In this document: positions 1 through 5,590 of the stretch, piece after piece | How positions within the stretch are numbered: position 1 is the first letter of the stretch | Layout: each line of letters opens with the position of its first letter | From: JBOGFI01 sp050743365 | GTDB lineage: Bacteria; Actinomycetota; Acidimicrobiia; IMCC26256; JACDBD01 | Assembly: GCA_050743365.1 (NCBI GenBank) | Contig: JBOGFI010000077.1 | Location: forward strand, 1-5,910 | Direction: 5' to 3' | Length of the DNA stretch: 5,910 bases | The notes under the pieces: model-generated | Told to the model about the DNA's origin: nothing | The model's input: the letters and a program-made list of their open reading frames with translations, nothing else | Databases searched by the model: none | Program-made: the position numbers and the translations under genes

Positions 1-1
1 C

Positions 2-529
2 GGCCAGCGCCAGCCCCTGGGCGCGCTGGGCTGGTACTACGCCCTCGCGTCCCGGATCGACACCGCCGTCGCGCTGCGGGCCGTCGAGGGCTGGGGCGGG
101 GACGAGATGGTCGGCTTCGAGCGGGACGGCGCAACGTGCGTGCGGCTCGCGTTCACGGGCGACACCCTGGACGACACCGCGGAGATGGCCGACGCCCTCG
201 ACCAGTGGGCGGCTGGGATGCCTCCCGGCGCGGCCGTGATCGACCGCAGCGCCGACCAGGTCGACGTCACCGCCTGCGACCCCGGGCCCACCGCGGCTCC
301 GGCTCCGAACTCCGTCCTCGAGGCCCACGCGACCCTCGTCGCACGGGCCATCCTCTACACGAGCTTCGTCACCGACGGGGCGGCAGAGGAGGACGCGCGG
401 TCCGCCGCGAACGCCCTCGCCCTCGATCCCGCCGTCCGCGGCGTCGTCCTGACGCCGGGCGAGCCCACGAGCGAGCAGCTCGCGTACCTGCAGGAGCAGG
501 TGGCGGCGGCGCTCGCAGCCGGCTCCTGA
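2..529 (+). CDS. C-terminal part of an unrecognised, probably exported protein (5' end outside window)
   Basis: The frame is open from the left edge to the TGA at 527-529, giving 175 visible residues; the true start lies upstream. The first ATG in frame (107) is internal, because the coherent sequence before it contains the stretch LGWYYALASRID followed by GWGGD. The visible part has an alpha/beta-looking first half (about residues 1-95) with exactly two cysteines, in GATCVRL and VTACDPG, which could form a disulfide in an exported protein. A Pro/Ala hinge and an acidic alpha-helical tail of about 75 residues follow. The helix-then-GWGGD pattern recalls the C-terminal parts of uncharacterised secreted actinobacterial proteins, some of them metallopeptidase-like, but no HExxH or other catalytic motif is in view. 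I do not recognise the function. The gene reads in the same direction as the desaturase but is separated from it by 128 bp with hairpin and operator-like sequences, so it is probably a separate unit. Confidence 0.8.
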   Translation, partial: GQRQPLGALGWYYALASRIDTAVALRAVEGWGGDEMVGFERDGATCVRLAFTGDTLDDTAEMADALDQWAAGMPPGAAVIDRSADQVDVTACDPGPTAAPAPNSVLEAHATLVARAILYTSFVTDGAAEEDARSAANALALDPAVRGVVLTPGEPTSEQLAYLQEQVAAALAAGS

Positions 530-568
530 GCAGCGTCCCGCCTACATCACGGCCGGCTGGCGAAATGC

Positions 569-585
569 CCGCCTTGCGGAGGCGG
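569..585 (+). terminator. Possible terminator hairpin after the first gene
   Basis: A perfect 6-bp GC-rich stem, CCGCCT (569-574) with AGGCGG (580-585), closes a 5-nt loop 40 bp after the stop of the upstream gene. No T-run follows it. It lies just ahead of the putative desaturase promoter and operator, where a terminator would be expected. Stems this short arise by chance in DNA this GC-rich, so the call is tentative. Confidence 0.3.
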
Positions 586-595
586 CCTTGTGCGC

Positions 596-613
596 CTACC
601 GACCGGTAGGTAG
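596..613. promoter_or_regulatory. TetR-type operator-like palindrome upstream of the desaturase
   Basis: The 18-bp sequence CTACCGACCGGTAGGTAG is an inverted repeat matching its own reverse complement at 16 of 18 positions, centred on ACCGGT. The mirror mismatches are at positions 6 and 13. Half-sites of the form TACCNACC around a CCGG centre resemble operators of TetR-family lipid regulators in actinobacteria. It lies 44 bp before the desaturase start. A weak -35/-10 pair can be drawn around it (TTGTGC 588-593, TAGCCT 611-616, 17-bp spacer), which would place a bound repressor over the promoter. No TetR gene is in the window, so the cognate regulator would be elsewhere. The palindrome is seen; the regulator class and the promoter are inference. 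Confidence 0.55.
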
Positions 614-657
614 CCTGGGTCGGGTTTCAGCAGTGAGGCTGCTCGCGGAGGCTCAAC

Positions 658-1491
658 TTGTTGCGCACCGAGGAACGCCCTCCCGACGAGCGCCTCAACT
701 GGCGTTCCTCGTCGACCTTCTTCGCCCTCCACCTCCTCCCCCTGGCAGCGTTCTGGACCGGCGTGACCTGGCGCGCCGTGATCCTGTGCGTGGTGCTCTT
801 CTACGGCCGGATGTTCTTCATCGCCGGCGGCTACCACCGCTACTTCGCCCACCGGAGCTACAAGCTGGGACGCGTCGCGCAGTTCGTGATGGCGTTCGGC
901 GGCACGACCGCGGGGCAGAAGGGGCCGCTGTGGTGGGCCGGGCACCATCGCGCGCACCACCGATTCACCGACAACGACCGCGATCCCCATTCGCCGCAGC
1001 GCGGCATCTTCTGGAGCCATGTCGGGTGGATCCTGTGCGACAAGTACGGGCCGACCGACAAGGACGCCATCCGCGACTTCGTGCGCTATCCCGAGCTGCG
1101 GTTCCTCGACCGCCACGACTGGATCGGGCCGTGGGCGCTCGGTATCGCCTCCTTCCTCGTCGCCGGCTGGAGCGGTCTCGTGGTGGGGTTCTTCCTGTCG
1201 ACCGTCCTCCTCTGGCACGCGACCTTCAGCGTCAACTCGTGGGCCCACCTGGTCGGCCGCCGCCGCTACGCCACTTCGGACACGAGCCGAAACTCCTGGG
1301 GGGTGGCACTGCTCACCACCGGCGAGGGCTGGCACAACAACCACCACCACTACCAGGCATCCGCCCGCCAGGGGTTCTTCTGGTGGGAGATCGACCCCAC
1401 GTACTACGTCCTCCGGCTCCTGAGCCTCGTCGGCGTCGTGCGCCAGCTACGGACACCGCCGGCGCGGGTGCGCGCCGGGGGGCTTCAGTGA
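658..1491 (+). CDS. Acyl-CoA (delta-9 type) fatty acid desaturase, integral membrane di-iron enzyme
   Basis: The 277-residue product has the complete histidine signature of the stearoyl-CoA desaturase family: HRYFAH at 60-65, HRAHH at 97-101, and HNNHHH at 226-231 within GEGWHNNHHHYQ. Accessory histidines are present at 111 (DPH), 187 and 197 (NSWAH). Hydrophobic membrane segments lie at about 20-58, 72-82 and 157-190. Enzymes of this family use O2 and electrons from a reductase to insert a cis double bond in a saturated acyl chain, adjusting membrane fluidity; the di-iron site faces the cytoplasm. The length fits compact bacterial members and leaves no fused electron-transfer domain, so a separate reductase is needed. 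The start is TTG: in this frame only TTG 658 or TTG 661 follows the TGA at 634-636, and GGAG at 647-650 sits 7 nt before 658. The TetR-type palindrome upstream suggests control by acyl-CoA or fatty acid. The exact double-bond position and substrate cannot be read from sequence. Confidence 0.95.
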   Translation: MLRTEERPPDERLNWRSSSTFFALHLLPLAAFWTGVTWRAVILCVVLFYGRMFFIAGGYHRYFAHRSYKLGRVAQFVMAFGGTTAGQKGPLWWAGHHRAHHRFTDNDRDPHSPQRGIFWSHVGWILCDKYGPTDKDAIRDFVRYPELRFLDRHDWIGPWALGIASFLVAGWSGLVVGFFLSTVLLWHATFSVNSWAHLVGRRRYATSDTSRNSWGVALLTTGEGWHNNHHHYQASARQGFFWWEIDPTYYVLRLLSLVGVVRQLRTPPARVRAGGLQ

Positions 1492-1519
1492 TCACCCGCA
1501 GCAGTCGAGAACACCTGCG

Positions 1520-2656
1520 ATGCGTGGTACCTCTCTCATCGCGGCGCGGCGCGCCGGCGCTTCGCTCGCAGCGGCGGCGACGGCACTCCTCGCATGGGCT
1601 GTCCCCGCCGGCGCCGGCGACCCGATCGCCCAGGCCCGGACGCGCCTCGACCAGGCGAGGGTCGAGGCCCAGGAGGCGGCCCGCCGCTACGACGAGACGG
1701 TAGCGGAGCGTCTCCGCACCGAGGCCGAGATCACCGCGGTGGCGGAGGCGATCCCCAAGCTGCGGGCCCGGGAGGCCCAGCTGCGGGCGACCATGGCCGA
1801 CCGCACCGCCGCCCTCTACCGCAACACCGACGCCGGCACCGCCCTCGAGCTCAACCCGGGCGACGACCCCACCGATCCGGCCCGACGCACCGAGCTCACC
1901 GAGGCCGCCACCCAGCACGACACCGAGACCGCTCGCGAGCTGCGGGAGACCACGGACCAGCTCGTGCAGGCCGAGGCGGACCTCCGCGTGCGCAAGGTCC
2001 AGCTCGACGAGCTCCTGCGCCGGCTCGAGCAGGAGAAGGCCGACTTCGAGCGGAAGGTGGCCAAGGCGGAACGAGCGCTGTCACGCGCCGAGGCCGTCGG
2101 GGCCATGCGGGCCACCGGTCGGACGCCGATCATGGGTCCCCCGGTGCTCAACGCCGAGGAGATCGCGGGATGGTTCCGCTCGAACGGGGGTCGGGGCCGC
2201 GTCGCCGGCGTGAGCATCGAAGAGCTGGCGGCCATCTATGTCGAAGAGGGCGTGGCCGCGGGCGTGCGGGGCGACATCGCGTTCGCCCAGTCGATCATCG
2301 AGACCGGGTCGTTCGGCGCGATCGGCCCCAACAACTTCGCCGGCCTCGGCGCCTGCGACAGCTGTGACCACATGACGACCTTCCCGACGGCTCGCGACGG
2401 TGTGCGGGCGCAGATGCAGCACCTCCGCAACTACGCCGACCGGTCGTCGACGGCCGACGCCCTCGGGAACGCGCCCTCGCCCCACTGGTACGGCGGCGAC
2501 CCGGGCACCGCGGTCGCCAACTTCAACGGGTTCTTCGCCAAGGGCTGGGCGCGGGACTGGGAGGAGATGGGTGCCGGCAACTGGGCCACCGACCCCGGCT
2601 ACGCGAAGAAGGTGCTGAGCACCTACGACCGGATGCTGAAGTACGAGGCGGAGTAG
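1520..2656 (+). CDS. Secreted coiled-coil / GH73 glucosaminidase (peptidoglycan hydrolase)
   Basis: The 378-residue product begins with an Arg-containing n-region and a hydrophobic core (about 14-29), with probable signal peptidase cleavage after AGA near residue 32. Residues about 35-110 and 125-195 are heptad-like, charged coiled coils, split by a Gly/Pro/Asp-rich break at 112-121. A linker (GPPVL, 206-210) leads to a glucosaminidase domain at about 213-373. Family hallmarks visible there are the catalytic Glu261 in SIIETGSFG, NNFAG at 271-275, the CDSC pair (Cys279, Cys282) and WATDPGYAKKV at 355-365. GH73 enzymes cut the glycan strand after N-acetylglucosamine. The coiled coil may position or restrain the catalytic domain, as in other coiled-coil wall hydrolases such as CwlO, RipA and PcsB, but the enzyme class here is different. 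ATG 1520 is chosen because it gives the signal peptide; the ribosome site before it is weak (CGAG 1506-1509). It lies 28 bp after the desaturase stop, so cotranscription is possible. Confidence 0.9.
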   Translation: MRGTSLIAARRAGASLAAAATALLAWAVPAGAGDPIAQARTRLDQARVEAQEAARRYDETVAERLRTEAEITAVAEAIPKLRAREAQLRATMADRTAALYRNTDAGTALELNPGDDPTDPARRTELTEAATQHDTETARELRETTDQLVQAEADLRVRKVQLDELLRRLEQEKADFERKVAKAERALSRAEAVGAMRATGRTPIMGPPVLNAEEIAGWFRSNGGRGRVAGVSIEELAAIYVEEGVAAGVRGDIAFAQSIIETGSFGAIGPNNFAGLGACDSCDHMTTFPTARDGVRAQMQHLRNYADRSSTADALGNAPSPHWYGGDPGTAVANFNGFFAKGWARDWEEMGAGNWATDPGYAKKVLSTYDRMLKYEAE

Positions 2657-2671
2657 CCGATCAGATCGGCT
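2655..2671 (+). terminator. Possible terminator hairpin after the glucosaminidase
   Basis: AGCCGAT (2655-2661) pairs with ATCGGCT (2665-2671), a perfect 7-bp stem with a 3-nt loop that starts inside the TAG stop codon. There is no T-run after it. Position and symmetry favour a transcription end or an mRNA-stabilising hairpin before the ASCH gene. Confidence 0.4.
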
Positions 2672-2711
2672 CGTCGGTCCAGTGATCGACGTCCGCTCGT
2701 TGCGTCGTGCC

Positions 2712-2717
2712 TACGCT
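2712..2717 (+). promoter_or_regulatory. -10 element of a probable leaderless promoter for the ASCH gene
   Basis: TACGCT matches the actinobacterial TANNNT pattern and ends 5 nt before ATG 2723, which would put the transcript start at or next to the start codon. No purine-rich ribosome site precedes the ATG, in keeping with leaderless translation. No convincing -35 hexamer is seen at 16-18 bp. Confidence 0.45.
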
Positions 2718-2722
2718 GCGGC

Positions 2723-3307
2723 ATGCTGTTCGAGCAGCGCTTCTGGCCTGGCATCACCGATGGGTCGATCACCATGACCTTCCGGCGGTGGAAGCGCCGT
2801 CAGGTGGTGGCCGGCCATCGGTACCGCGCCGCCAGTGGCATCGTCGAGGTCGACTCGGTCGATGTCGTCGACGTGTCGGCCGTGACCGACGCCAACGCCC
2901 GCGCCGCCGGCTATCCCTCGCGTGCGACGCTGCTCGCGGACCTTCGGGGTGCGTCCACGTTGCCGCTGTACCGGGTGCGGTTCCACCGCGTCGTGGATCC
3001 CGATCCTCGCGACGCGCTAGCGCAGGACCGCGACCTCGCCGACGCCCAGGCCGCCGAGCTCGACCGCCGACTCGAGCGGCTCGATCGTGCGAGCCCGCAC
3101 GGACCCTGGACCGCGGCGACGCTCGTCCTGATCACCGAACGTCCCGGTGTGCGCGCCGCCGATCTCGCCGCCCGGCTCGACCGGGAGCGGGACACGTTCA
3201 AGCAGAATGTCCGCAAGCTCAAGGAGCTCGGCCTCACGATCAGCCTCGAGGTCGGCTACCGGCTCTCACCGAGAGGCGAGGCCTACCTCCGGCGTAGAGG
3301 GTCGTAG
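2723..3307 (+). CDS. ASCH-domain (PUA-like) protein with C-terminal winged helix
   Basis: The 194-residue product starts with an ASCH-like domain (about 1-92): RFWPGI at 6-11, then DGSITMTFRRW at 13-23, a G-x-YR strand near 31-35, and the DANARAAGY helix at 56-64. This matches a group of uncharacterised actinobacterial ASCH proteins as I know them. The ASCH fold belongs to the PUA superfamily and is usually thought to bind RNA or modified nucleosides; one branch (YqfB) is an amidohydrolase. An acidic helix (98-122) links to a second domain at about 127-190, with helices and a GYRLSPRGEAYL wing typical of winged helix-turn-helix proteins. The whole suggests a small nucleic-acid-binding regulator, but substrate and targets cannot be inferred. 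ATG 2723 begins the conserved MLFEQRFWPGI motif. The gene appears transcribed alone, bounded by the hairpin at 2655-2671 and the larger one at 3325-3367. No cysteines or membrane segments are present. Confidence 0.85.
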   Translation: MLFEQRFWPGITDGSITMTFRRWKRRQVVAGHRYRAASGIVEVDSVDVVDVSAVTDANARAAGYPSRATLLADLRGASTLPLYRVRFHRVVDPDPRDALAQDRDLADAQAAELDRRLERLDRASPHGPWTAATLVLITERPGVRAADLAARLDRERDTFKQNVRKLKELGLTISLEVGYRLSPRGEAYLRRRGS

Positions 3308-3324
3308 CCCCTCCCGCCCACCTC

Positions 3325-3367
3325 GATGCGTCTCTGGACCACCGCAGGGGTAGTCCATGGACGCATC
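3325..3367. terminator. Large hairpin at the convergent gene junction, likely bidirectional terminator
   Basis: GATGCGTC (3325-3332) pairs with GACGCATC (3360-3367). Inside this, TGGAC (3335-3339) pairs with GTCCA (3353-3357), and ACC (3341-3343) with GGT (3349-3351), leaving a 5-nt loop. That is 16 Watson-Crick pairs plus one G-T wobble, with single mismatches at 3334/3358 and 3340/3352. It lies 17 nt after the ASCH stop and directly against the stop codon (3368-3370) of the minus-strand gene, so it can fold in transcripts from both sides. Neither side has a T-run, which is common for GC-rich actinobacterial terminators. Confidence 0.65.
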
Positions 3368-4015
3368 TCACTCCGCTAGCTTGTCCCCGTCGTTAGGCCG
3401 ATACGCCTTGCCGCGCACGTCGAAGGCCGCCGCCCCACGATCGGTGAGCACGTCCTCCTCGGACCTTGACGGCCCGCAGGTGGGTGGGCACTCGCCCGCA
3501 GGCGTCGCGAAGACGGGGCCGGCCGGGGCGAAGAGCCCGGGATTGAGAACGTACGGTCGCTCGAGGCCGAGCGGTTCGACGTCTAGCGCGACCTTCCACG
3601 AGCCGTTCTCACCCACCCCGCCCTCGTCGGAGACGAACCGCCCGCTCTGCGTCTCCGCTACGACGTATACAGCCATCTGGCCCGGCAGGTAGGAGATGGA
3701 CTCGTCGCTGTCTTCGGCCATCGGGACGTAGACACGCCCTCGCGCCAACCCGACCCGACCGACCACGTCGAGATGGCCGGGTGACCCAAGGCGCACCTCT
3801 TCGACGGTCACCGTCGACGTCGACGGCGGCTGAGCGACGGGCTCGGGCGTGGAGCCGCCTCCCCCGCTATCGCCGGAATCGAGGAGGACGGTGAAGAGCA
3901 GCGTGAGGATAGCTGCCACACCACCGAGCGCGGTCCCGAGCGCGGCGAGCCACTGAGTCCGGTGGCCGGCCGACGACCGTCGCGCCCGAGCGCCGACGCC
4001 ACGCGCACGGCCCAT
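3368..4015 (-). CDS. Single-pass membrane protein with extracytoplasmic domain, function unknown
   Basis: The 215-residue product has a basic N-terminus (six Arg within residues 3-19) followed by one transmembrane helix at about 22-45. The positive-inside rule places the C-terminal part outside the cytoplasm. A Gly/Ser/Pro/Thr linker (47-67) leads to a domain of about 150 residues with alternating strand-like segments (GRVYVPM 93-99, MAVYVVA 114-120, GSWKVALDV 138-146, then ERPYVLNPG). This suggests a small beta-sandwich. Cys176 and Cys180 (CPPTC) could form a disulfide. I recognise no family or catalytic motif. The start at 4015 is supported by AGGAGGT (4032-4026 on this strand) 10 nt upstream and a GATAAT -10 element. 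The coding region is less GC-rich than its neighbours: a hand count of 3661-3720 gives 37/60, against 45/60 for 5221-5280. It could be a recent acquisition. The gene diverges from the MerR gene and converges on the ASCH gene. Confidence 0.7.
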   Translation of the reverse strand: MGRARGVGARARRSSAGHRTQWLAALGTALGGVAAILTLLFTVLLDSGDSGGGGSTPEPVAQPPSTSTVTVEEVRLGSPGHLDVVGRVGLARGRVYVPMAEDSDESISYLPGQMAVYVVAETQSGRFVSDEGGVGENGSWKVALDVEPLGLERPYVLNPGLFAPAGPVFATPAGECPPTCGPSRSEEDVLTDRGAAAFDVRGKAYRPNDGDKLAE

Positions 4016-4025
4016 GACTGCGCTG

Positions 4026-4032
4026 ACCTCCT
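4026..4032 (-). promoter_or_regulatory. Strong ribosome binding site for the membrane protein gene
   Basis: On the minus strand AGGAGGT lies 10 nt before ATG 4015. It is the best Shine-Dalgarno match in the window and fixes this start. The neighbouring ASCH and MerR genes lack one. Confidence 0.75.
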
Positions 4033-4053
4033 CGAAGGCCCAACGGGAAGGGG

Positions 4054-4059
4054 ATTATC
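4054..4059 (-). promoter_or_regulatory. -10 promoter element of the membrane protein gene
   Basis: Read on the minus strand this is GATAAT, a 5/6 match to TATAAT, in an AT-rich island unusual for this DNA and 38 nt before ATG 4015. A TG dinucleotide sits just upstream (TGTGATAAT). No clear -35 is seen at normal spacing. Confidence 0.5.
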
Positions 4060-4083
4060 ACACGCCCGCGTCACCGCCCCGGG

Positions 4084-4115
4084 TTGGCGACTACGGGAGT
4101 GATCACTCCTAGAAT
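4084..4115 (+). promoter_or_regulatory. MerR-type promoter with 20-bp spacer, leaderless for the regulator gene
   Basis: TTGGCG (4084-4089, 4/6 match to TTGACA) and TAGAAT (4110-4115, 5/6 match to TATAAT) are separated by exactly 20 bp. Promoters activated by MerR-family proteins have overlong 19-20 bp spacers that the regulator untwists. The -10 ends 6 nt before GTG 4122, so the transcript should start at or beside the start codon. The only G-run before it (4116-4119) is too close to act as a ribosome site. The elements are read directly; regulation by the adjacent protein is inference. Confidence 0.65.
4096..4109. promoter_or_regulatory. Perfect 14-bp palindrome, probable MerR operator
   Basis: GGAGTGATCACTCC is identical to its reverse complement over all 14 bases and lies wholly between the -35 and -10 elements, ending directly against the -10. 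That is where MerR-family dimers bind. It is the natural candidate operator for autoregulation of the regulator/menaquinone operon. It may also influence the divergent membrane protein gene, whose -10 is about 40 bp away. Confidence 0.65.
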
Positions 4116-4121
4116 GGGGTC

Positions 4122-4901
4122 GTGGCGGCGACGAAGCTGCGAGTCGAGGACCTGGCCCGCCGGGCAGGCGTGTCCGTCGACACCATCCGCTTCTACCAAA
4201 AGCGCCGGCTGCTGCCTCAGCCGGAGCGATCCGGGCGAGTCGCCTGGTACGGCGCCGAGCACCTCGAGCGGCTGGCCCGCATCAAGGAGCTCCAGCGCCG
4301 GGGCCTTTCGCTCCTGCTGATCCGGCGGCTGCTGGCGGGCGAGCTCGACGTCACCGACGAGTCGCTCGCGGCCGCGGTCGCCGACGCCCGCGACCGTCCC
4401 ACCGAGGAGCCCTTGACGGTCGAGCAGCTGGCCGAGCGCTCGGGGGTCCCACCGCCCCTGATCGACGCGGTCGTGCGGGAGGGCCTGCTCGTCCCCCGCC
4501 GCGAGGAGGGCGACGCCCACTTCACCAGCGCCGACGTGATCGTCGTCGCCGCCGGCCTCCGCCTCCTCGAGGCCGGGCTGCCGATGGCCGAGCTGCTGGC
4601 GCTCGCCCGCCGTCATCACCAGGGGATGCGCGACACCGCGGAGGCGGCGGTCGCGATGTTCGACACCCACGTGCGCCAACCGCTCCAGGCCGCCACCGAC
4701 CTGACCACCGACGAGAAGGCCGAGCGCCTCGTGGACGCATTCCGCGTGCTCCTGCCGGCCGTGACCACCCTGGTCGCCCACCACTTCACCCGCGTGCTGC
4801 TCGGGGTGGCCCAGGAGCACCTCGAGGCGGTGGGAGAGGCAGCCGAGATCGCGGCGGCGCAGGCCGAAGCGGCACGGCGGCTCGGGACCGGCTCCGCATG
4901 A
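4122..4901 (+). CDS. MerR-family transcriptional regulator with two MerR-like DNA-binding modules
   Basis: The 259-residue product opens with a canonical MerR winged helix-turn-helix at about 6-73: LRVEDLARRAGVSVDTIRFY, then a wing ending in RVAWYGAEHLERL, and the helix GLSLLLIRRLL. A second copy-like module lies at about 98-165: LTVEQLAERSGV, GLLVPRREEG, FTSADVIVVAAGLRLLEAGLPMAELLAL. It lines up with the first across its length with one gap. It has lost the IRFYE-type recognition residues (LIDAVVREG instead), so it may serve for dimerisation or ligand sensing rather than DNA contact. A helical tail (170-259) with several histidines follows. There is no cysteine, which argues against thiol-based metal or SoxR-like iron-sulfur sensing. 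GTG 4122 is the start: the conserved domain begins at residue 6 and the promoter points to this codon. The stop overlaps the methyltransferase start (ATGA), so the two are translationally coupled. The ligand is unknown; a menaquinone-pathway or redox signal is inference from context. Confidence 0.88.
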   Translation: MAATKLRVEDLARRAGVSVDTIRFYQKRRLLPQPERSGRVAWYGAEHLERLARIKELQRRGLSLLLIRRLLAGELDVTDESLAAAVADARDRPTEEPLTVEQLAERSGVPPPLIDAVVREGLLVPRREEGDAHFTSADVIVVAAGLRLLEAGLPMAELLALARRHHQGMRDTAEAAVAMFDTHVRQPLQAATDLTTDEKAERLVDAFRVLLPAVTTLVAHHFTRVLLGVAQEHLEAVGEAAEIAAAQAEAARRLGTGSA

Positions 4902-5590
4902 CCGCGCCGACACTCCCGCAGGGGGCCGACAAGCGGGACGCGGTCGAGGCGATGTTCGACCGCATCGCGCCGCGCTACGCCGTACTGAACCGAGTCATCT
5001 CCTTCGGCCTCGACCAGCCGTGGCGCCGGACCGCGACGCGGGCGCTGCGCCTACCCCCGGGCTCGACCGTCCTCGACGTCGCCTGCGGGACGGGCGAGAT
5101 GTGCGAACGGCTCACCGCCGAACGCTACGACGCGCTCGGGCTCGATCTCTCGGCCGGCATGCTCGCCCGAGCCTGCACGGGCGCGCCACTGGTCCGGGCG
5201 GACGCGCTTCGCCTCCCGGTCGCCGACGGCGGCGTCGACGGCGTGACGACCGCCTTCGCGCTGCGCAACGTCGTTGCGCTCCCCGACCTGTTCGCCGAGT
5301 GCGCCCGGGTCCTGCGCCGGGGCGGGCGTCTCGTCGCGCTCGACACCTCCCGGCCCACGAACCCGGTGGTGCAGCTGGGCCACCGCCTGTGGACGGATCG
5401 CGTGGTGCCATTCCTCGCCGCCCGCCTGGGCTCGGACCCCGAGGCGTACCGCTACCTCCCCCGCTCGAGCGCGTACCTCCCGCCGGCGGGCGAGCTCGTG
5501 GGCCTCGTCCGCGCCGCGGGGTTCGGCGACGTGCAGCGCCGTGCGCTCACCGGTGGCGTCGTGCAGCTCCTGACCGGGACCCGCCGGTGA
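4898..5590 (+). CDS. menG: Demethylmenaquinone methyltransferase (UbiE/MenG family)
   Basis: The 230-residue cytosolic enzyme uses S-adenosylmethionine to methylate the naphthoquinone ring of demethylmenaquinone, the last step to menaquinone. Family hallmarks are MFDRIAPRYAVLNRVISFGLD (19-39) followed by WRR, the SAM-binding motif I VLDVACGTG (58-66), GLDLSAGML (81-89), FALRNV (120-125), the VLRRGGRLVALDTSRP strand (138-153) and YRYLPRSSAYLP (184-195). The length matches the usual 230-250 residues. The menaquinone rather than ubiquinone role follows from the apparent actinobacterial host and the isochorismate synthase gene directly downstream. The ATG lies in an ATGA overlap with the regulator gene, with GGGA at 4884-4887 as a possible ribosome site 10 nt away. 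The stop overlaps the next gene's GTG. The domain seems intact. Confidence 0.93.
   Translation: MTAPTLPQGADKRDAVEAMFDRIAPRYAVLNRVISFGLDQPWRRTATRALRLPPGSTVLDVACGTGEMCERLTAERYDALGLDLSAGMLARACTGAPLVRADALRLPVADGGVDGVTTAFALRNVVALPDLFAECARVLRRGGRLVALDTSRPTNPVVQLGHRLWTDRVVPFLAARLGSDPEAYRYLPRSSAYLPPAGELVGLVRAAGFGDVQRRALTGGVVQLLTGTRR

Noticed and set aside
551..587. Alternative outer pairing GGCCG/CGGCC around the 569-585 hairpin
   Set aside because: It shares bases with the better local stem and encloses a large unpaired region, so both cannot form.
547..1350. Minus-strand open frame of 267 codons opposite the desaturase
   Set aside because: It is antisense to a certain gene, with no recognisable domain and biased Val/Glu/Gly/Pro composition; a shadow frame.
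1488..1495. GTGATCAC, the same 8-bp core as the MerR palindrome, at the end of the desaturase gene
   Set aside because: Symmetry does not extend beyond 8 bp and it overlaps the stop codon with no promoter around it; probably chance.
588..1703. Long plus-strand open frame of 371 codons overlapping the desaturase
   Set aside because: Its translation is Arg/Pro-rich low-complexity sequence typical of an out-of-frame reading of GC-rich DNA, while the 658-1491 frame carries all histidine boxes.
3357..3692. Plus-strand frame of 111 codons opposite the membrane protein gene
   Set aside because: It has no ribosome site and starts inside the hairpin. The minus-strand frame has a strong ribosome site, a -10 element and a clear anchor-linker-domain layout.
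4071..4913. Minus-strand open frame of 280 codons opposite the MerR gene
   Set aside because: It is antisense to a clear regulator and would run through its promoter; composition and lack of motifs mark it as a shadow.
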